A stretch of 64,000 nt of DNA from an uncultured Paracoccaceae bacterium (GCA_947492825.1 CANLNT010000001.1:1550001-1614000); one strand, 5' to 3'; positions 18,643-28,155 are shown, counted from the first letter of the stretch. Numbers and translations: made by a program. The notes: generated by a model not told the origin, from the sequence alone.

Positions 18643-19464
18643 ATGCCCGACAATGACCCCCTGATCCATGATCCCAACGGCGGGATGCCGCGCCTTTTGG
18701 AAATCATGCGCCGGCTGCGCGACCCTGACACGGGCTGCCCCTGGGATATTGAACAGGATTTCGACACCATCGCCCCCTACACCATCGAAGAAGCCTATGA
18801 GGTCGCAGACGCCATCCAGCGCCGCGACTGGGCAGAGCTTGAAGGGGAGCTGGGCGATCTGCTTTTGCAATCCGTCTACCACACCCAAATGGGGGCCGAG
18901 GCCGGGCATTTCACCTTCGATACCGTTGTACGCAACATCTCTGACAAGATGGTCGCCCGTCACCCGCATGTCTTTGGCGACGAATCGCGCGACAAATCCG
19001 CCGATCAACAGACCGCCGACTGGGAGGCGATCAAAGCGCAAGAGCGCGCGGGCAAAAAGGAAACCCGCACGCTTGACGGCGTAGCCCTTGGCCTGCCCGC
19101 CCTGATGCGCGCCGTGAAACTGCAAAAACGCGCCGCCCGCGTGGGCTTTGACTGGCCCGATGTGTCGCACGTCGTCGACAAAATCACCGAAGAGGCCGCC
19201 GAACTGGTCGAAGCACGCGATACCCTTACCCATGAGGCTATGACCGAAGAATACGGCGATATGCTCTTTGTGATGGCCAACCTTGCCCGCCACCTCAAGA
19301 TCGACCCAGAGGAAGCCCTGCGCGCCGCCAACGCCAAATTCACCCGTCGTTTCGAAGCCATCGAAGACGCGCTCGCCGCCCAGGGCCGGAAACCTGCCGA
19401 CAGCGATCTGGCTGAAATGGACGCGCTCTGGGACGCCGCGAAAGCGGTAGAGAAACGCAACTGA
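18643..19464 (+). CDS. mazG: nucleoside triphosphate pyrophosphohydrolase MazG
   Basis: A 273-residue tandem-domain MazG that hydrolyses (d)NTPs to monophosphates. The first domain shows GCPWDIEQDFDTI, EEAYEVADAI and ELGDLLLQ; the second shows EEAAELVEAR and EYGDMLFVMANL. The frame is open far upstream across the M20 gene, but the ATG at 18643 fits the family start MPDNDPLIHDPNGG. It diverges from the amidohydrolase. Confidence 0.94.
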   Translation: MPDNDPLIHDPNGGMPRLLEIMRRLRDPDTGCPWDIEQDFDTIAPYTIEEAYEVADAIQRRDWAELEGELGDLLLQSVYHTQMGAEAGHFTFDTVVRNISDKMVARHPHVFGDESRDKSADQQTADWEAIKAQERAGKKETRTLDGVALGLPALMRAVKLQKRAARVGFDWPDVSHVVDKITEEAAELVEARDTLTHEAMTEEYGDMLFVMANLARHLKIDPEEALRAANAKFTRRFEAIEDALAAQGRKPADSDLAEMDALWDAAKAVEKRN

Positions 19465-19480
19465 CGCAGGGGATCAGCAC

Positions 19481-20209
19481 ATGGACATCACAACGACCCG
19501 CGCCATCGTCACCGGCGGCGCCTCCGGCCTTGGGGCTGCCACCGCCAAGGCACTGATCGACGCAGGCGCACAGGTCACGATCTTTGATCTGGCCGCCGGT
19601 GGCGCCGATTATGCCGCCCAGATCGGCGCTTTCTTTGCCGCGGTGGACGTTACCGATGAAACCAGTGTTGCCAAAGGCTTGAACAACGCAATTGATGCGA
19701 TGGGCGGGCTGAATGCAGCCGTCAATTGCGCAGGCATTGCCACCACCGAAAAGACCCTTGGCCGTGATGGCCCGCACGCGCAATCCAGCTTTGACCGCAC
19801 GCTCAAGATTAATCTCTCTGGCACCTTCAACATCTGCCGTCTCGCTGCCGCGCGCATGGATCAAGGTGGTGTGCTGGTCAACACAGCCTCGGTCGCAGCC
19901 TTCGACGGGCAAAAGGGTCAAGCCGCCTATGCCGCCTCGAAATCCGGCATCGCAGGCCTGTCCCTGCCAATGGCCCGCGATCTGGCGCGGGGCGGCATCC
20001 GCGTGATGGCAATCGCGCCGGGCATCTTCCGGACCCCGATGCTCGAAGGTCTGGGGCAAGAGGTGATGGATGGCCTTGCCGCTGACGTGATCTATCCGCC
20101 GCGCCTTGGCGACCCATCCGAATTTGCCGCCCTCGTGCGCCACATCATCGAAAACGACTACCTCAACGGCACCACCATCCGCCTCGATGGTGCGCTGCGG
20201 ATGCCTTAG
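19481..20209 (+). CDS. SDR oxidoreductase (3-hydroxyacyl-CoA dehydrogenase type-2-like)
   Basis: A 242-residue short-chain dehydrogenase with the NAD motif VTGGASGLG, the acidic DL after beta-2 (FDLA, NAD+ preference) and the active site S...YAASKSG. The PGIFRTPMLEGL and PPRLGDPSEFAALV segments resemble HSD17B10-type enzymes acting on short branched 3-hydroxyacyl-CoA. It starts 16 bases after mazG and its stop overlaps the convergent ABC-F gene by four bases. Confidence 0.87.
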   Translation: MDITTTRAIVTGGASGLGAATAKALIDAGAQVTIFDLAAGGADYAAQIGAFFAAVDVTDETSVAKGLNNAIDAMGGLNAAVNCAGIATTEKTLGRDGPHAQSSFDRTLKINLSGTFNICRLAAARMDQGGVLVNTASVAAFDGQKGQAAYAASKSGIAGLSLPMARDLARGGIRVMAIAPGIFRTPMLEGLGQEVMDGLAADVIYPPRLGDPSEFAALVRHIIENDYLNGTTIRLDGALRMP

Positions 20210-22017
20210 CTGGCCGCCTTCTCTTCCAGCTCCAGCCACTCGTCCTCAGCTGCCGCAAGTGCCGCCTGCCGTTCCACCAATGCCTCTGTCGCCTTCTGGA
20301 ACTTCACCGGGGCCTCTGCGAATAGCTTTGGATCTGCCAACAAGACCTCCAGCTTGCCAATCTCGGCGGTCAGCCGGTCGATCACATCCGGCAACTCCGC
20401 CAATCGGTGCTTTTCGGTAAACGACATCTTTGCCTTAGGGGCGGCCACCTCAACCTGCTTTTCCTTCTTGGCCAAGGGCTTGGACGCCACCTTGGCCTCT
20501 GCAAAATCGCCGCCGCGCTGGCTGCGATAGTCGCTCCATCCGCCCGCATAAACCACCGCTTGCCCGCGTCCCTCCATCGCGACCGTGGTCGTGGCGACGC
20601 GGTCCAGAAAATCGCGGTCGTGGCTGACCAGCAGCACCGTGCCGTCGTAATCGCCCAGAATGTCCTGCAACAAATCCAGCGTCTCGATGTCCAGATCGTT
20701 GGTCGGCTCGTCCAGCACGATCAGATTGGCGCTTTGCGCCATCAACCGCGCCAGCAACAGCCGCGCCTTCTCGCCACCAGAAAGCGATTTCACCTGCGCG
20801 CGCGCCTGCGCGTCATCAAACAGAAAATCCTTGAGGTAGCTGACCACATGGCGCGGCTTGCCCTGCACCATCACCTGATCGGACTTGCCAGCCCCCCCAA
20901 GGGCCGGATCATTGACCAGCGAATCCCAGAGCGTCGCTTCGGGATCCAACTGCGCGCGCGCCTGATCAAACACCACCACATCCAGGTTGGTGCCGTGCTT
21001 GACCGTGCCCGCATCCGGTTGAACGTCGCCCAGCAACATCTTGATCAACGTGGTTTTTCCCACGCCATTGGGCCCGACAAAGGCGACCCGGTCACCGCGC
21101 TGCACCGTCAGATCAAAGCCCGTCACGATGGATTTACCGTCAAAGGATTTCGCCAGCCCCTTGGCCTCGATCACCTTGCGACCCGATTGCTGGCCTGCCT
21201 CAAACGTCAACGCCGCATTGCCCTGCCGCTTGATCTGCGCGGCCCGCTCGGCGCGTAAATCCTGCAACGCTCGCACCCGGCCCATGTTACGCTTGCGCCG
21301 GGCCGAAATACCCTCAACTGCCCAACGCGCCTCGGCCTTGATCTTGCGGTTCAGCTTGTGGCGCTGCTGATCCTCTTCATCCCACAGCTTGTCGCGCCAG
21401 GCCTCAAACCGGTCAAAGCCTTCTTCTGCCCGCCGCACCTGCCCGCGATCAATCCACAGTGTCGCGCGGGTCAGTGCGGACAGAAACGCGCGGTCGTGAC
21501 TGATCAGCACGAAACCAGCCCGCGTCTGCGCCAGCTCCGCCTCCAGCCATTGCACCGCTTCGATGTCCAGATGATTGGTCGGCTCGTCCAGCAACATTAA
21601 CCCCGGCGCTTCCGCCATCAACTTGGCCAGTGCGGCGCGCCGCCGCTCGCCACCCGATGCGGTCGCCACATCGCCTGCGGGATCAAACTTCAACCCCTCG
21701 GCCACCATCTCGACCTTGTAGGCATCGGCCGCATCCATGCCGCTGACCGCATAATCGCCCAAGGTCGCAAACCCTGCCATATCAGGGTCCTGCTCCATGT
21801 AGCCCACCGTCACACCCGGTGCGGCCACGACACTTCCCGTGTCAGCTTCCACCAAGCCGGCCATCACCTTCATCAAGGTCGACTTGCCTGACCCGTTGCG
21901 CCCCACCAGCGCCACCCGGTCGCCCGGCTGCACAACCAATGACAGGTCTTCAAACACGGGATCGCCGCCAAAGGTCAGGGCGATGTCGGACAATTGCAAA
22001 AGCGGAGTACGGGCCAT
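20206..22017 (-). CDS. ABC-F family ATPase (Uup-like)
   Basis: A 603-residue soluble protein with two ABC ATPase domains: Walker A GRNGSGKST and GPNGVGKTT, signatures SGGERRRAAL and LSGGEKARLL, and Walker B LMLLDEPTNHLD and LIVLDEPTNDLD. A charged linker separates the domains. A C-terminal coiled coil (about 530-600) is the Uup-type DNA/ribosome-binding arm. ABC-F proteins act on ribosomes rather than as transporters. Confidence 0.92.
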   Translation of the reverse strand: MARTPLLQLSDIALTFGGDPVFEDLSLVVQPGDRVALVGRNGSGKSTLMKVMAGLVEADTGSVVAAPGVTVGYMEQDPDMAGFATLGDYAVSGMDAADAYKVEMVAEGLKFDPAGDVATASGGERRRAALAKLMAEAPGLMLLDEPTNHLDIEAVQWLEAELAQTRAGFVLISHDRAFLSALTRATLWIDRGQVRRAEEGFDRFEAWRDKLWDEEDQQRHKLNRKIKAEARWAVEGISARRKRNMGRVRALQDLRAERAAQIKRQGNAALTFEAGQQSGRKVIEAKGLAKSFDGKSIVTGFDLTVQRGDRVAFVGPNGVGKTTLIKMLLGDVQPDAGTVKHGTNLDVVVFDQARAQLDPEATLWDSLVNDPALGGAGKSDQVMVQGKPRHVVSYLKDFLFDDAQARAQVKSLSGGEKARLLLARLMAQSANLIVLDEPTNDLDIETLDLLQDILGDYDGTVLLVSHDRDFLDRVATTTVAMEGRGQAVVYAGGWSDYRSQRGGDFAEAKVASKPLAKKEKQVEVAAPKAKMSFTEKHRLAELPDVIDRLTAEIGKLEVLLADPKLFAEAPVKFQKATEALVERQAALAAAEDEWLELEEKAAS

Positions 22018-22079
22018 GCCGCCCAGCTAGAACGCGCGCAGGATCAGCGCAAGACCTTCACGTCTTCTGGCTAAAATAA

Positions 22080-22116
22080 TCCCCGTGCTGCAGGCGCAAT
22101 TTTTCGTCGAAAAATT
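22080..22116 (-). repeat. dispersed palindrome plus GC-rich tail, copy 3
   Basis: On the minus strand, one base past the acyltransferase stop, AATTTTTCG-A-CGAAAAATT (22116-22098) is followed by GCGCCTGCAGCACGGGG and a T-rich run. This matches the copy after pdxA in architecture and orientation to its upstream gene. Confidence 0.7.
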
Positions 22117-22117
22117 C

Positions 22118-22828
22118 CTATGCCAACATCGCACGCAGCGCCGCCGCCCGCCGCGCAGGCACTTTGGCCATCTCAAGCCCGGTGAACACATGCAGCGTCT
22201 GCATCTCCCGGTCGATCACAGCGTGATCACTGACCCATCCGCCCATGCCCAGATAACTGCGCAACAAGGGCGGCATCGGCGCCCGATCACTCCCGCTGCT
22301 GACCGCATCCAGCCGCACAACCTCTTGTGCCCTGATCCCCGGCGCGATCTCGGGCGGGGCCAGATGCCGGTCTGCCAGCCGCTGAAACACCGCCCTGTAA
22401 GGCCCCGGATCGACCCCTTCAAAGCTCGCACAGCCAAAGATCAGGCCAATCCGCCGCGCATCCACCACCTGTGTCAGCACACCCCACAAAAGCCGCAGCA
22501 CATCGCCGTCTTGCGCGCCCGGCGCGATACAGAACCGCCCCAGCTCCAGCATCGGCGCACCAAAATCGGCCAAACGGCGCAGATCATAGCGCGCCCCGCC
22601 ATAGGTCTGGGCCAAATCACCCCCGTCAACCACTCGGATGCGGCAGGTCGCCACCAACCGCCCGCCATCGGCGATCATCAGATGATCGCATGTCTGATCA
22701 TAGCTTTCCGCATCCAGCCCTTCGCAACCAAAGAAGCACCGATAGCGCAATTGCTGGCAGGCCACGATATCCGCGTCACTTCCAGCCTGGCGGACCCCAT
22801 ATCGGCCCATGCGAAACGCAATCGTCAT
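22118..22828 (-). CDS. olsB: OlsB-like N-acyltransferase (ornithine lipid synthesis candidate)
   Basis: A 236-residue GNAT-fold acyltransferase of the hemolysin/OlsB type. It starts YGVRQAGSDADIVACQQLRYRCFF, with the ELGRFCI core strand and an IGLIFGCASFEG segment. OlsB transfers a 3-hydroxyacyl group from ACP to ornithine to make lyso-ornithine lipid. The usual partner olsA is not adjacent, so the assignment to ornithine lipid rests on family resemblance only; another acyl-homoserine or amino-lipid role is possible. Confidence 0.72.
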   Translation of the reverse strand: MTIAFRMGRYGVRQAGSDADIVACQQLRYRCFFGCEGLDAESYDQTCDHLMIADGGRLVATCRIRVVDGGDLAQTYGGARYDLRRLADFGAPMLELGRFCIAPGAQDGDVLRLLWGVLTQVVDARRIGLIFGCASFEGVDPGPYRAVFQRLADRHLAPPEIAPGIRAQEVVRLDAVSSGSDRAPMPPLLRSYLGMGGWVSDHAVIDREMQTLHVFTGLEMAKVPARRAAALRAMLA

Positions 22829-22891
22829 AGCAACTCACCTTGCGGGTTGATCCGCGCTGACTAGATTAAGGCCACGGGCTGAAAAAGGAAT

Positions 22892-23299
22892 ATGACAGTG
22901 GTTGAAAAAGTGACCAAAACAGATGCCGAATGGCGCGCGGACCTTTCGGACATGGCCTATAAGGTGCTGCGCAAACATGGCACCGAACGCGCCGGCACCC
23001 ATGACAACTTTCCCAAAGACCCCGGCACATTTGCCTGCGCGGGCTGCGGGACGCCGCTTTTTGCGCAAGACACAAAATTCGAAAGCGGCACCGGCTGGCC
23101 GTCGTTCTACGCGCCCCTTGATGCTGAAATGGTTGGCGAAAAAGAGGATCGCAGCTTTTTCATGCGCCGCACAGAGGTGCATTGTAACCGCTGTGACGGA
23201 CATCTGGGCCATGTCTTTCCCGACGGGCCACAACCCACCGGCCTGCGCTATTGCATCAATGGCGCGGCGCTGTCGTTTGAACCCGACAGCACCGACTAA
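22892..23299 (+). CDS. msrB: peptide-methionine (R)-S-oxide reductase
   Basis: A 135-residue MsrB repairing methionine-R-sulfoxide. It has the two zinc CxxC pairs (CAGCG and [10 protein letters not shown]) and the catalytic cysteine in RYCING, followed by AALSF. No signal peptide is visible, so it is cytosolic. It converges with bamE across a short hairpin. Confidence 0.95.
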   Translation: MTVVEKVTKTDAEWRADLSDMAYKVLRKHGTERAGTHDNFPKDPGTFACAGCGTPLFAQDTKFESGTGWPSFYAPLDAEMVGEKEDRSFFMRRTEVHCNRCDGHLGHVFPDGPQPTGLRYCINGAALSFEPDSTD

Positions 23300-23307
23300 G
23301 CACCCCA

Positions 23308-23335
23308 GCACACCGGCCCCTTGGGCCGGGTGCAC
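23308..23335. terminator. hairpin between convergent msrB and bamE
   Basis: GCAC-ACCGGCCCC-ttg-GGCCGGG-TGC forms an imperfect GC-rich stem in the 36-bp gap between two convergent genes. There is no long T tract on either side, so termination strength is uncertain. Confidence 0.4.
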
Positions 23336-23800
23336 TTAGTTTTCACCGATGAAGTCAGCGGCGTTCACGCGCCCGATGTTGCCCAAAAGCTGCCGGATGA
23401 ACGTGGTATCGGCAATGTTATCGTCGGTGACGCGCCGCGACAGCACGATCACGCGCCCATCTTCCAGCCCGAACCGCTCGATATTGCGGACCACTCCGGC
23501 GCTATCAAAACGAATGGCCAGCACCTCGCGCGAAATCTCTACGGGCGCTACGGCACCGTAATGGCGGAACTTGCTGGCGACATAGTAATAGTCACCGCCT
23601 GCCAGCACACCACCCGCACTGGGCGGCCCCACAAGTTGCGCCACAGCCTCGCGGCTGTCCTGTCCGATCACGATCCGGTCCAGATCTTCCTGAAACGGGA
23701 TAAAGCCGTGATTGCGGATGACCGGGTTGCAAGCCACCGCCAGGATCAGCACACCCAACGCCATCACAGACCGCATCCGCGCACTCAAGCCAAGTTTCAT
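23336..23800 (-). CDS. bamE: outer-membrane assembly lipoprotein BamE
   Basis: A 154-residue SmpA/OmlA-type lipoprotein with a signal and lipobox (LILAVAC, Cys near residue 24), then the BamE fold (RIVIGQDSREAVAQLVGPPS, a DYYYVASKFRHYG strand). It stabilises the BAM complex that folds barrels such as LptD. It diverges from the DUF177 gene. Confidence 0.85.
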   Translation of the reverse strand: MKLGLSARMRSVMALGVLILAVACNPVIRNHGFIPFQEDLDRIVIGQDSREAVAQLVGPPSAGGVLAGGDYYYVASKFRHYGAVAPVEISREVLAIRFDSAGVVRNIERFGLEDGRVIVLSRRVTDDNIADTTFIRQLLGNIGRVNAADFIGEN

Positions 23801-23828
23801 TCCGGTCTGCCCTCTTGCCTCGGCCGAT

Positions 23829-24461
23829 ATGGCCTTTTATCCCCCCTACAACATCGCAGTGCCCCAATTCAAGAATGGAACCATTCCCTTGGTGACCTTG
23901 CCCAGCACGATCCTGCGCCTCGCAGACCTCACAAACCGCCGCGCAACGACCTTTGCGCTGGTACCTTCGGGTGATGAAATGCGCGCAATTGCGGCACATC
24001 TTGACCTGCGTGGCCTGCGTAAACTGCGTTTTGCCGGTGAAATTGCCCCGCTGGGTGACACCGATTGGACCCTGACCGCGCAACTGGGCGCCACCGTGAC
24101 ACAAGATTGTGTTGTGACACTCGATGCGGTGAACACCCGCATTGATACCCCCGTGACCCGGACCTATGCCGCCGATCTGGCGGAACCCGACGCGGCAGAG
24201 GTCGAAATGCCCGAAGACGACACGGTCGAACCTTTGCCCGCAACCGTCGATGTCGCCGCGGTGATGATCGAGGCGCTCTCGCTCGCCCTGCCCGATTTCC
24301 CCCGCGCCGAAGGTGCCAACCTTGGTCAGGCCCAGTTCACCGAACCGGGATCCACCGCGATGTCGGACGATGATGCCAAGCCTTTTGCGGGCCTTGCCGC
24401 CCTGCGTGACAGCCTCGCGGATGACGCCCCGAATGACGCCGGCGAAGAGGGTGAAAAATAG
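23829..24461 (+). CDS. DUF177/YceD family protein
   Basis: A 210-residue protein of the DUF177 (YceD) family, with LRKLRFAGEIAPLGDTDWTLTAQL, the DCVVTLDAV core and an acidic linker before a conserved C-terminal PFAGLAALRDSL. The family is almost always upstream of rpmF, as here, and is linked to 23S rRNA/ribosome maturation. In-frame codons exist upstream of the chosen ATG, but they would overlap the divergent bamE start. Confidence 0.88.
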   Translation: MAFYPPYNIAVPQFKNGTIPLVTLPSTILRLADLTNRRATTFALVPSGDEMRAIAAHLDLRGLRKLRFAGEIAPLGDTDWTLTAQLGATVTQDCVVTLDAVNTRIDTPVTRTYAADLAEPDAAEVEMPEDDTVEPLPATVDVAAVMIEALSLALPDFPRAEGANLGQAQFTEPGSTAMSDDDAKPFAGLAALRDSLADDAPNDAGEEGEK

Positions 24462-24474
24462 CCCCGAAAAAGGG

Positions 24475-24502
24475 TTGCGCTGAAAAGGAATCGCAGTATG
24501 TT
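24475..24502 (+). promoter_or_regulatory. candidate promoter upstream of rpmF
   Basis: TTGCGC (24475-24480), a 16-base spacer and TATGTT (24497-24502) make a plausible sigma-70-type promoter about 110 bases before rpmF. Confidence 0.45.
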
Positions 24503-24611
24503 CCGCCAACTTCTAACACCCCCACTCGACAGGGCCGCCCCAGTGGCATAAGACCCCGCAGAGTTCTTGAAAATCCGGGCCGTTATGGCCCCCCAGACGA
24601 TAGGTGGCGAT

Positions 24612-24818
24612 ATGGCCGTCCAGCAGAATAAAGTCTCCAAGTCACGCCGCAACAATCGCCGCGCGCATGATGCATTGGTGGCTGCAAACCCCAACGAATG
24701 CGACAACTGTGGCGAGCTGAAGCGCCCGCACCACGTTTGCCCCTCTTGCGGTCACTACGCCACGCGCGAAGTTGTGGCACAGGCAAACGAGATTGATCTG
24801 GACGACGACGCAGCCTAA
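24612..24818 (+). CDS. rpmF: 50S ribosomal protein L32
   Basis: A 68-residue L32 starting [21 protein letters not shown] with the zinc-ribbon cysteines CDNC and CPSC intact. The ATG at 24612 matches the universal start; 15 upstream in-frame codons are not part of the protein. It precedes plsX in the conserved rpmF-plsX-fabH cluster. Confidence 0.97.
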   Translation: MAVQQNKVSKSRRNNRRAHDALVAANPNECDNCGELKRPHHVCPSCGHYATREVVAQANEIDLDDDAA

Positions 24819-24840
24819 AGGCTGAGACAGGCAGCATCCC

Positions 24841-25959
24841 ATGACCAACGGCCAGACGGACCACAATCCGACGCCTGCGTCAGCTGCCCACGTCCTCTCT
24901 GTTGACGCCATGGGTGGCGATTCCGGGCCTGCAACGGTGGTTGCGGGCCTTGCGCGTTTTCTGTCCAAGAACCCGCGCGCACAGGCGATTTTGCACGGGT
25001 CCGAAACCAAGCTGCAAAAGCACGTCACCAAACACCGGATCGCCGACCGGGTGACGATCCGCAACACCACCGATGTCGTGAAAATGACCGATAAGCCAAG
25101 CCAGGCGCTGCGCTCGGGCAAGCAGACCTCGATGTGGTCCGCGATCGAGGCGGTGCGCAATGGCGAAGCGGGCGTGGTGATCTCTTGCGGCAACACCGGC
25201 GCGCTGATGGCGATGTCGATGCTGCGCCTGCGCAAGGCCGAAGGCGTGAACCGCCCCGCCATCGCCTGCCTCTGGCCCAGCCGCAATGCGCAGGGCTATA
25301 ACGTCATGCTTGACGCGGGTGCCGACATCCGCGCCGATCAGGACGACCTTTTGACCTATGCGCTGATGGGCGCATCCTATGCCCGCAACGCCTTTGATCT
25401 GGCCCGCCCCCGCATCGGCCTGCTGAACGTGGGCGTCGAAGAACACAAAGGACGCGCCGAACTCAAAGTCGCACATGAAATGATCGGCTCTGCCGCGCCC
25501 AAGGGCGAATTTGAATATATCGGTTTTGTCGAAGGCGGCGATCTCCCGTCCGAGCGTGTGGACGTCATCGTCACCGATGGGTTCACCGGCAACGTGGCGC
25601 TAAAAACCGGCGAAGGTACGGCCAACCTGATCTCTGAATCGCTGCGCTCCGCGTTCAAGCGCAATCCGCTCTCGGGTCTTGGCGCGCTGCTGGCGCGCGG
25701 TTCACTGAACTGGCTGCGCAAACGGATCGACCCGCGCCGTGTGAACGGCGGCGTGTTCCTGGGCCTCAACAAGACCGTGATCAAAAGTCACGGCTCTGCG
25801 GATGCCACTGGCGTTGCCGCCGCACTTGCCCTTGGCTACCGCCTCGCACAATCGGGCTTTTCGGACAAACTGGCCGCACGGGTTGCCACCGCCGCCGCCC
25901 TCGCCCAAGATACGATCCAAACAGGTGCACAAGACACCACAAAGGATACAGGCAAATGA
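24841..25959 (+). CDS. plsX: phosphate acyltransferase PlsX
   Basis: A 372-residue PlsX converting acyl-ACP to acyl-phosphate for glycerolipid synthesis. It shows the LSVDAMGGDSGP start, ISCGNTGALMAMS, ALMGASYAR and TDGFTGNVALKTGEG motifs. The stop overlaps the fabH start (ATGA). Confidence 0.96.
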   Translation: MTNGQTDHNPTPASAAHVLSVDAMGGDSGPATVVAGLARFLSKNPRAQAILHGSETKLQKHVTKHRIADRVTIRNTTDVVKMTDKPSQALRSGKQTSMWSAIEAVRNGEAGVVISCGNTGALMAMSMLRLRKAEGVNRPAIACLWPSRNAQGYNVMLDAGADIRADQDDLLTYALMGASYARNAFDLARPRIGLLNVGVEEHKGRAELKVAHEMIGSAAPKGEFEYIGFVEGGDLPSERVDVIVTDGFTGNVALKTGEGTANLISESLRSAFKRNPLSGLGALLARGSLNWLRKRIDPRRVNGGVFLGLNKTVIKSHGSADATGVAAALALGYRLAQSGFSDKLAARVATAAALAQDTIQTGAQDTTKDTGK

Positions 25960-26927
25960 CAAGACGCGCTGTGGTCAAAGGTGTCGGGCACTACCTGCCC
26001 GAACGCGTGGTGCCAAATGCCGAGTTTGAAAAATCGCTCGACACGTCCAATGAATGGATCATCAGCCGTTCCGGCATAGAACGCCGCCACTTCGCAGCCG
26101 AAGGCGAAACCACCTCAGACCTGGCCACCCACGCCGCCAAAGCGGCCCTTGCCGACGCTGGCATTGACGGCGCAGACATCGACGCCATCGTGTTGGCGAC
26201 TTCCACCGCCGATATGACCTTTCCCTCTGCGGCCACGATGGTGCAGGCCAATATCGGCAACACCAAAGGGTTTGCCTTTGATGTGCAAGCCGTTTGCGCG
26301 GGCTTTGTTTTTGCGCTGACCAACGCCAATGCGCTGATCGCCTCCGGTCAGGCCGACCGCGTGCTGGTCATTGGCGCGGAAACCTTCAGCCGCATCATGG
26401 ACTGGACAGACCGGTCCACCTGCGTGCTCTTTGGCGACGGCGCAGGCGCGCTGGTGCTCGCGGCGGAAACCGGTGATGGCACCGCCGCCGACCGCGGCGT
26501 GCTGTCAACCGACCTCAATTCGGACGGACGCTACCGCGACCTGCTTTATGTGGACGGCGGTGTTGCCACCCAAAACACCGGTGTCCTCCGCATGGAAGGC
26601 AAAGAGGTGTTCCGCCACGCCGTTGAAAAGCTTGCACAAACCGCACACACCGCCCTTGATAAAGTGGGCCTGGGCGCGGATGACGTCGACTGGGTCGTTC
26701 CGCATCAGGCCAATATCCGCATCATCCAATCCACCGCCAAAAAGCTGGGTGTCGGCATGGATCGCGTCGTTGTCACCGTACAGGATCACGGCAATACCTC
26801 TGCCGCATCCATCCCCTTGGCCCTGTCCGTGGGCAAGGCCAACGGCCAGATCAAACCCGGTGATTTGATCGTGACAGAGGCGATCGGCGGCGGTCTGGCT
26901 TGGGGTGCCGTGGTTCTGCGCTGGTAA
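25956..26927 (+). CDS. fabH: beta-ketoacyl-ACP synthase III
   Basis: A 323-residue FabH that starts fatty acid synthesis from acetyl-CoA and malonyl-ACP. The catalytic triad is visible: Cys in QAVCAGFVFA, His in WVVPHQANIRI and Asn in DHGNTSAASIPLA. Coupled to plsX and followed by ihfA, a common alphaproteobacterial arrangement. Confidence 0.96.
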   Translation: MTRRAVVKGVGHYLPERVVPNAEFEKSLDTSNEWIISRSGIERRHFAAEGETTSDLATHAAKAALADAGIDGADIDAIVLATSTADMTFPSAATMVQANIGNTKGFAFDVQAVCAGFVFALTNANALIASGQADRVLVIGAETFSRIMDWTDRSTCVLFGDGAGALVLAAETGDGTAADRGVLSTDLNSDGRYRDLLYVDGGVATQNTGVLRMEGKEVFRHAVEKLAQTAHTALDKVGLGADDVDWVVPHQANIRIIQSTAKKLGVGMDRVVVTVQDHGNTSAASIPLALSVGKANGQIKPGDLIVTEAIGGGLAWGAVVLRW

Positions 26928-26973
26928 ATTGGGCAAAAGCCCACCTTTAACGCCGCCATCCAAGCCCTTGTTA

Positions 26974-27003
26974 TTGACTCTGAAAATCCCCTCCGCCTAA
27001 GGT
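26974..27003 (+). promoter_or_regulatory. candidate promoter for ihfA
   Basis: TTGACT (26974-26979), an 18-base spacer and TAAGGT (26998-27003) precede ihfA by 24 bases. A GCAGGGGGAAA ribosome-binding stretch follows. Confidence 0.5.
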
Positions 27004-27027
27004 CTTCCGAAACCGCAGGGGGAAATT

Positions 27028-27330
27028 ATGGCCGATAAGACTTTGACACGTATGGATCTCGCAGATGCCGTCCACAGCCAGGTGGGCCTGTCGCGCAACG
27101 AAAGCGCTGATCTTGTTGAACGTGTGCTGACCCATGTCTCTGATGCGCTGGTGCGTGGCGAGCAGGTCAAAATCTCGTCCTTCGGCACCTTCTCGGTCCG
27201 TGAAAAAGCCGCCCGCGTGGGCCGCAACCCCAAGACCGGGGAAGAGGTGCCGATCCACCCCCGCCGCGTTCTGACCTTCCGTCCAAGCCACCTGATGAAA
27301 GATCGGGTTGCGGCAGGCAACAAGAAATAA
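27028..27330 (+). CDS. ihfA: integration host factor alpha subunit
   Basis: A 100-residue HU/IHF-family protein. The DNA-intercalating arm region [23 protein letters not shown] and the N-terminal [16 protein letters not shown] identify the alpha subunit. It bends DNA as a heterodimer with IhfB. The MerR-type gene follows 15 bases later. Confidence 0.95.
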   Translation: MADKTLTRMDLADAVHSQVGLSRNESADLVERVLTHVSDALVRGEQVKISSFGTFSVREKAARVGRNPKTGEEVPIHPRRVLTFRPSHLMKDRVAAGNKK

Positions 27331-27345
27331 CGACAGGAGCCGCCC

Positions 27346-28023
27346 GTGGCCAAAGCCCGCGACGCCTTCCGCACCATCTCTGAAGTCTCTGACTGGCTGG
27401 ATACGCCCGCCCATGTGCTGCGCTTCTGGGAAAGCAAGTTTGCTCAGGTGAAACCCGTCAAACGTGCAGGTGGCCGGCGGTATTACCGGCCAGAGGATAT
27501 GCAGCTTCTGGGTGGCATCAAGATCCTGTTGCATGAACAGGGCATGACGATCAAAGGCGCGCAGAAACTGATGCGCGAACAGGGCGTCAAACATGTGGCG
27601 GCCCTGTCACCCGATCCCACCGCATCTGCGCCAGAGGTGAAGGCGGCGATGCCGCCACCGGCACAGGCCCCGGCGGCTGAACCGGCACCCGTCGTTCCGG
27701 CAGATGTTGAACCACCGGCCCCCGCCCCTGTCACCGCAGCACCTGCGGCAGCACCGGACCCAACGCCTGTGGCCGACAATGTCACACCATTGACCGCCAT
27801 GCCGCCGCCCACAGCACCTGCAGAACCGGTCAATACGCCCGCAGCGCCTGCAGCAACGGCCCCTGAACCGGCCCTCCCGCGCGAGGCGAAAACACCAGCA
27901 GAACCGCGCATTTTCGCTGCCCTGCGTGACGCCAGCGACGACCGCTTGCGCGCCAAGGCTGCCCAGATCGCACCGCTTGTCGCACGGCTTCAGGATGTGC
28001 GCGACCGGATGCGGCAAAGCTGA
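27346..28023 (+). CDS. MerR-type HTH protein with Pro/Ala-rich linker
   Basis: A 225-residue protein starting at a GTG after CAGGAG. Residues 1-75 form a MerR winged helix ([37 protein letters not shown]). Residues about 88-185 are a low-complexity Pro/Ala linker. A short C-terminal helix ([22 protein letters not shown]) could be a dimerisation coil. No effector domain is visible. This gene typically follows ihfA in Rhodobacterales; targets are unknown. Confidence 0.85.
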   Translation: MAKARDAFRTISEVSDWLDTPAHVLRFWESKFAQVKPVKRAGGRRYYRPEDMQLLGGIKILLHEQGMTIKGAQKLMREQGVKHVAALSPDPTASAPEVKAAMPPPAQAPAAEPAPVVPADVEPPAPAPVTAAPAAAPDPTPVADNVTPLTAMPPPTAPAEPVNTPAAPAATAPEPALPREAKTPAEPRIFAALRDASDDRLRAKAAQIAPLVARLQDVRDRMRQS

Positions 28024-28071
28024 CACTTCGGGCTTGCCCTGCCGCGATTTTCGGGTAAACACGCGCTCAGT

Positions 28072-28148
28072 CGGGCTATAGCGCAGCCTGGTAGCGCGTC
28101 CGTCTGGGGGACGGAAGGTCGCAGGTTCGAGTCCTGCTAGCCCGACCA
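28072..28148 (+). tRNA. tRNA-Pro (anticodon GGG)
   Basis: A 77-base cloverleaf including encoded CCA. The acceptor arm CGGGCTA pairs with TAGCCCG, the anticodon stem is TCCGT/ACGGA around a CTGGGGG loop (anticodon GGG), and the T arm is GCAGG-TTCGAGT-CCTGC. It lies between the MerR gene and the dCTP deaminase gene and is followed by a terminator. Confidence 0.95.
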
Positions 28149-28155
28149 ATCAAAC

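Noticed and set aside
26928-27027. A riboswitch upstream of ihfA
   Set aside because: The gap is about 100 bases with a likely promoter inside it, leaving about 20 bases of leader, too short for a known aptamer.
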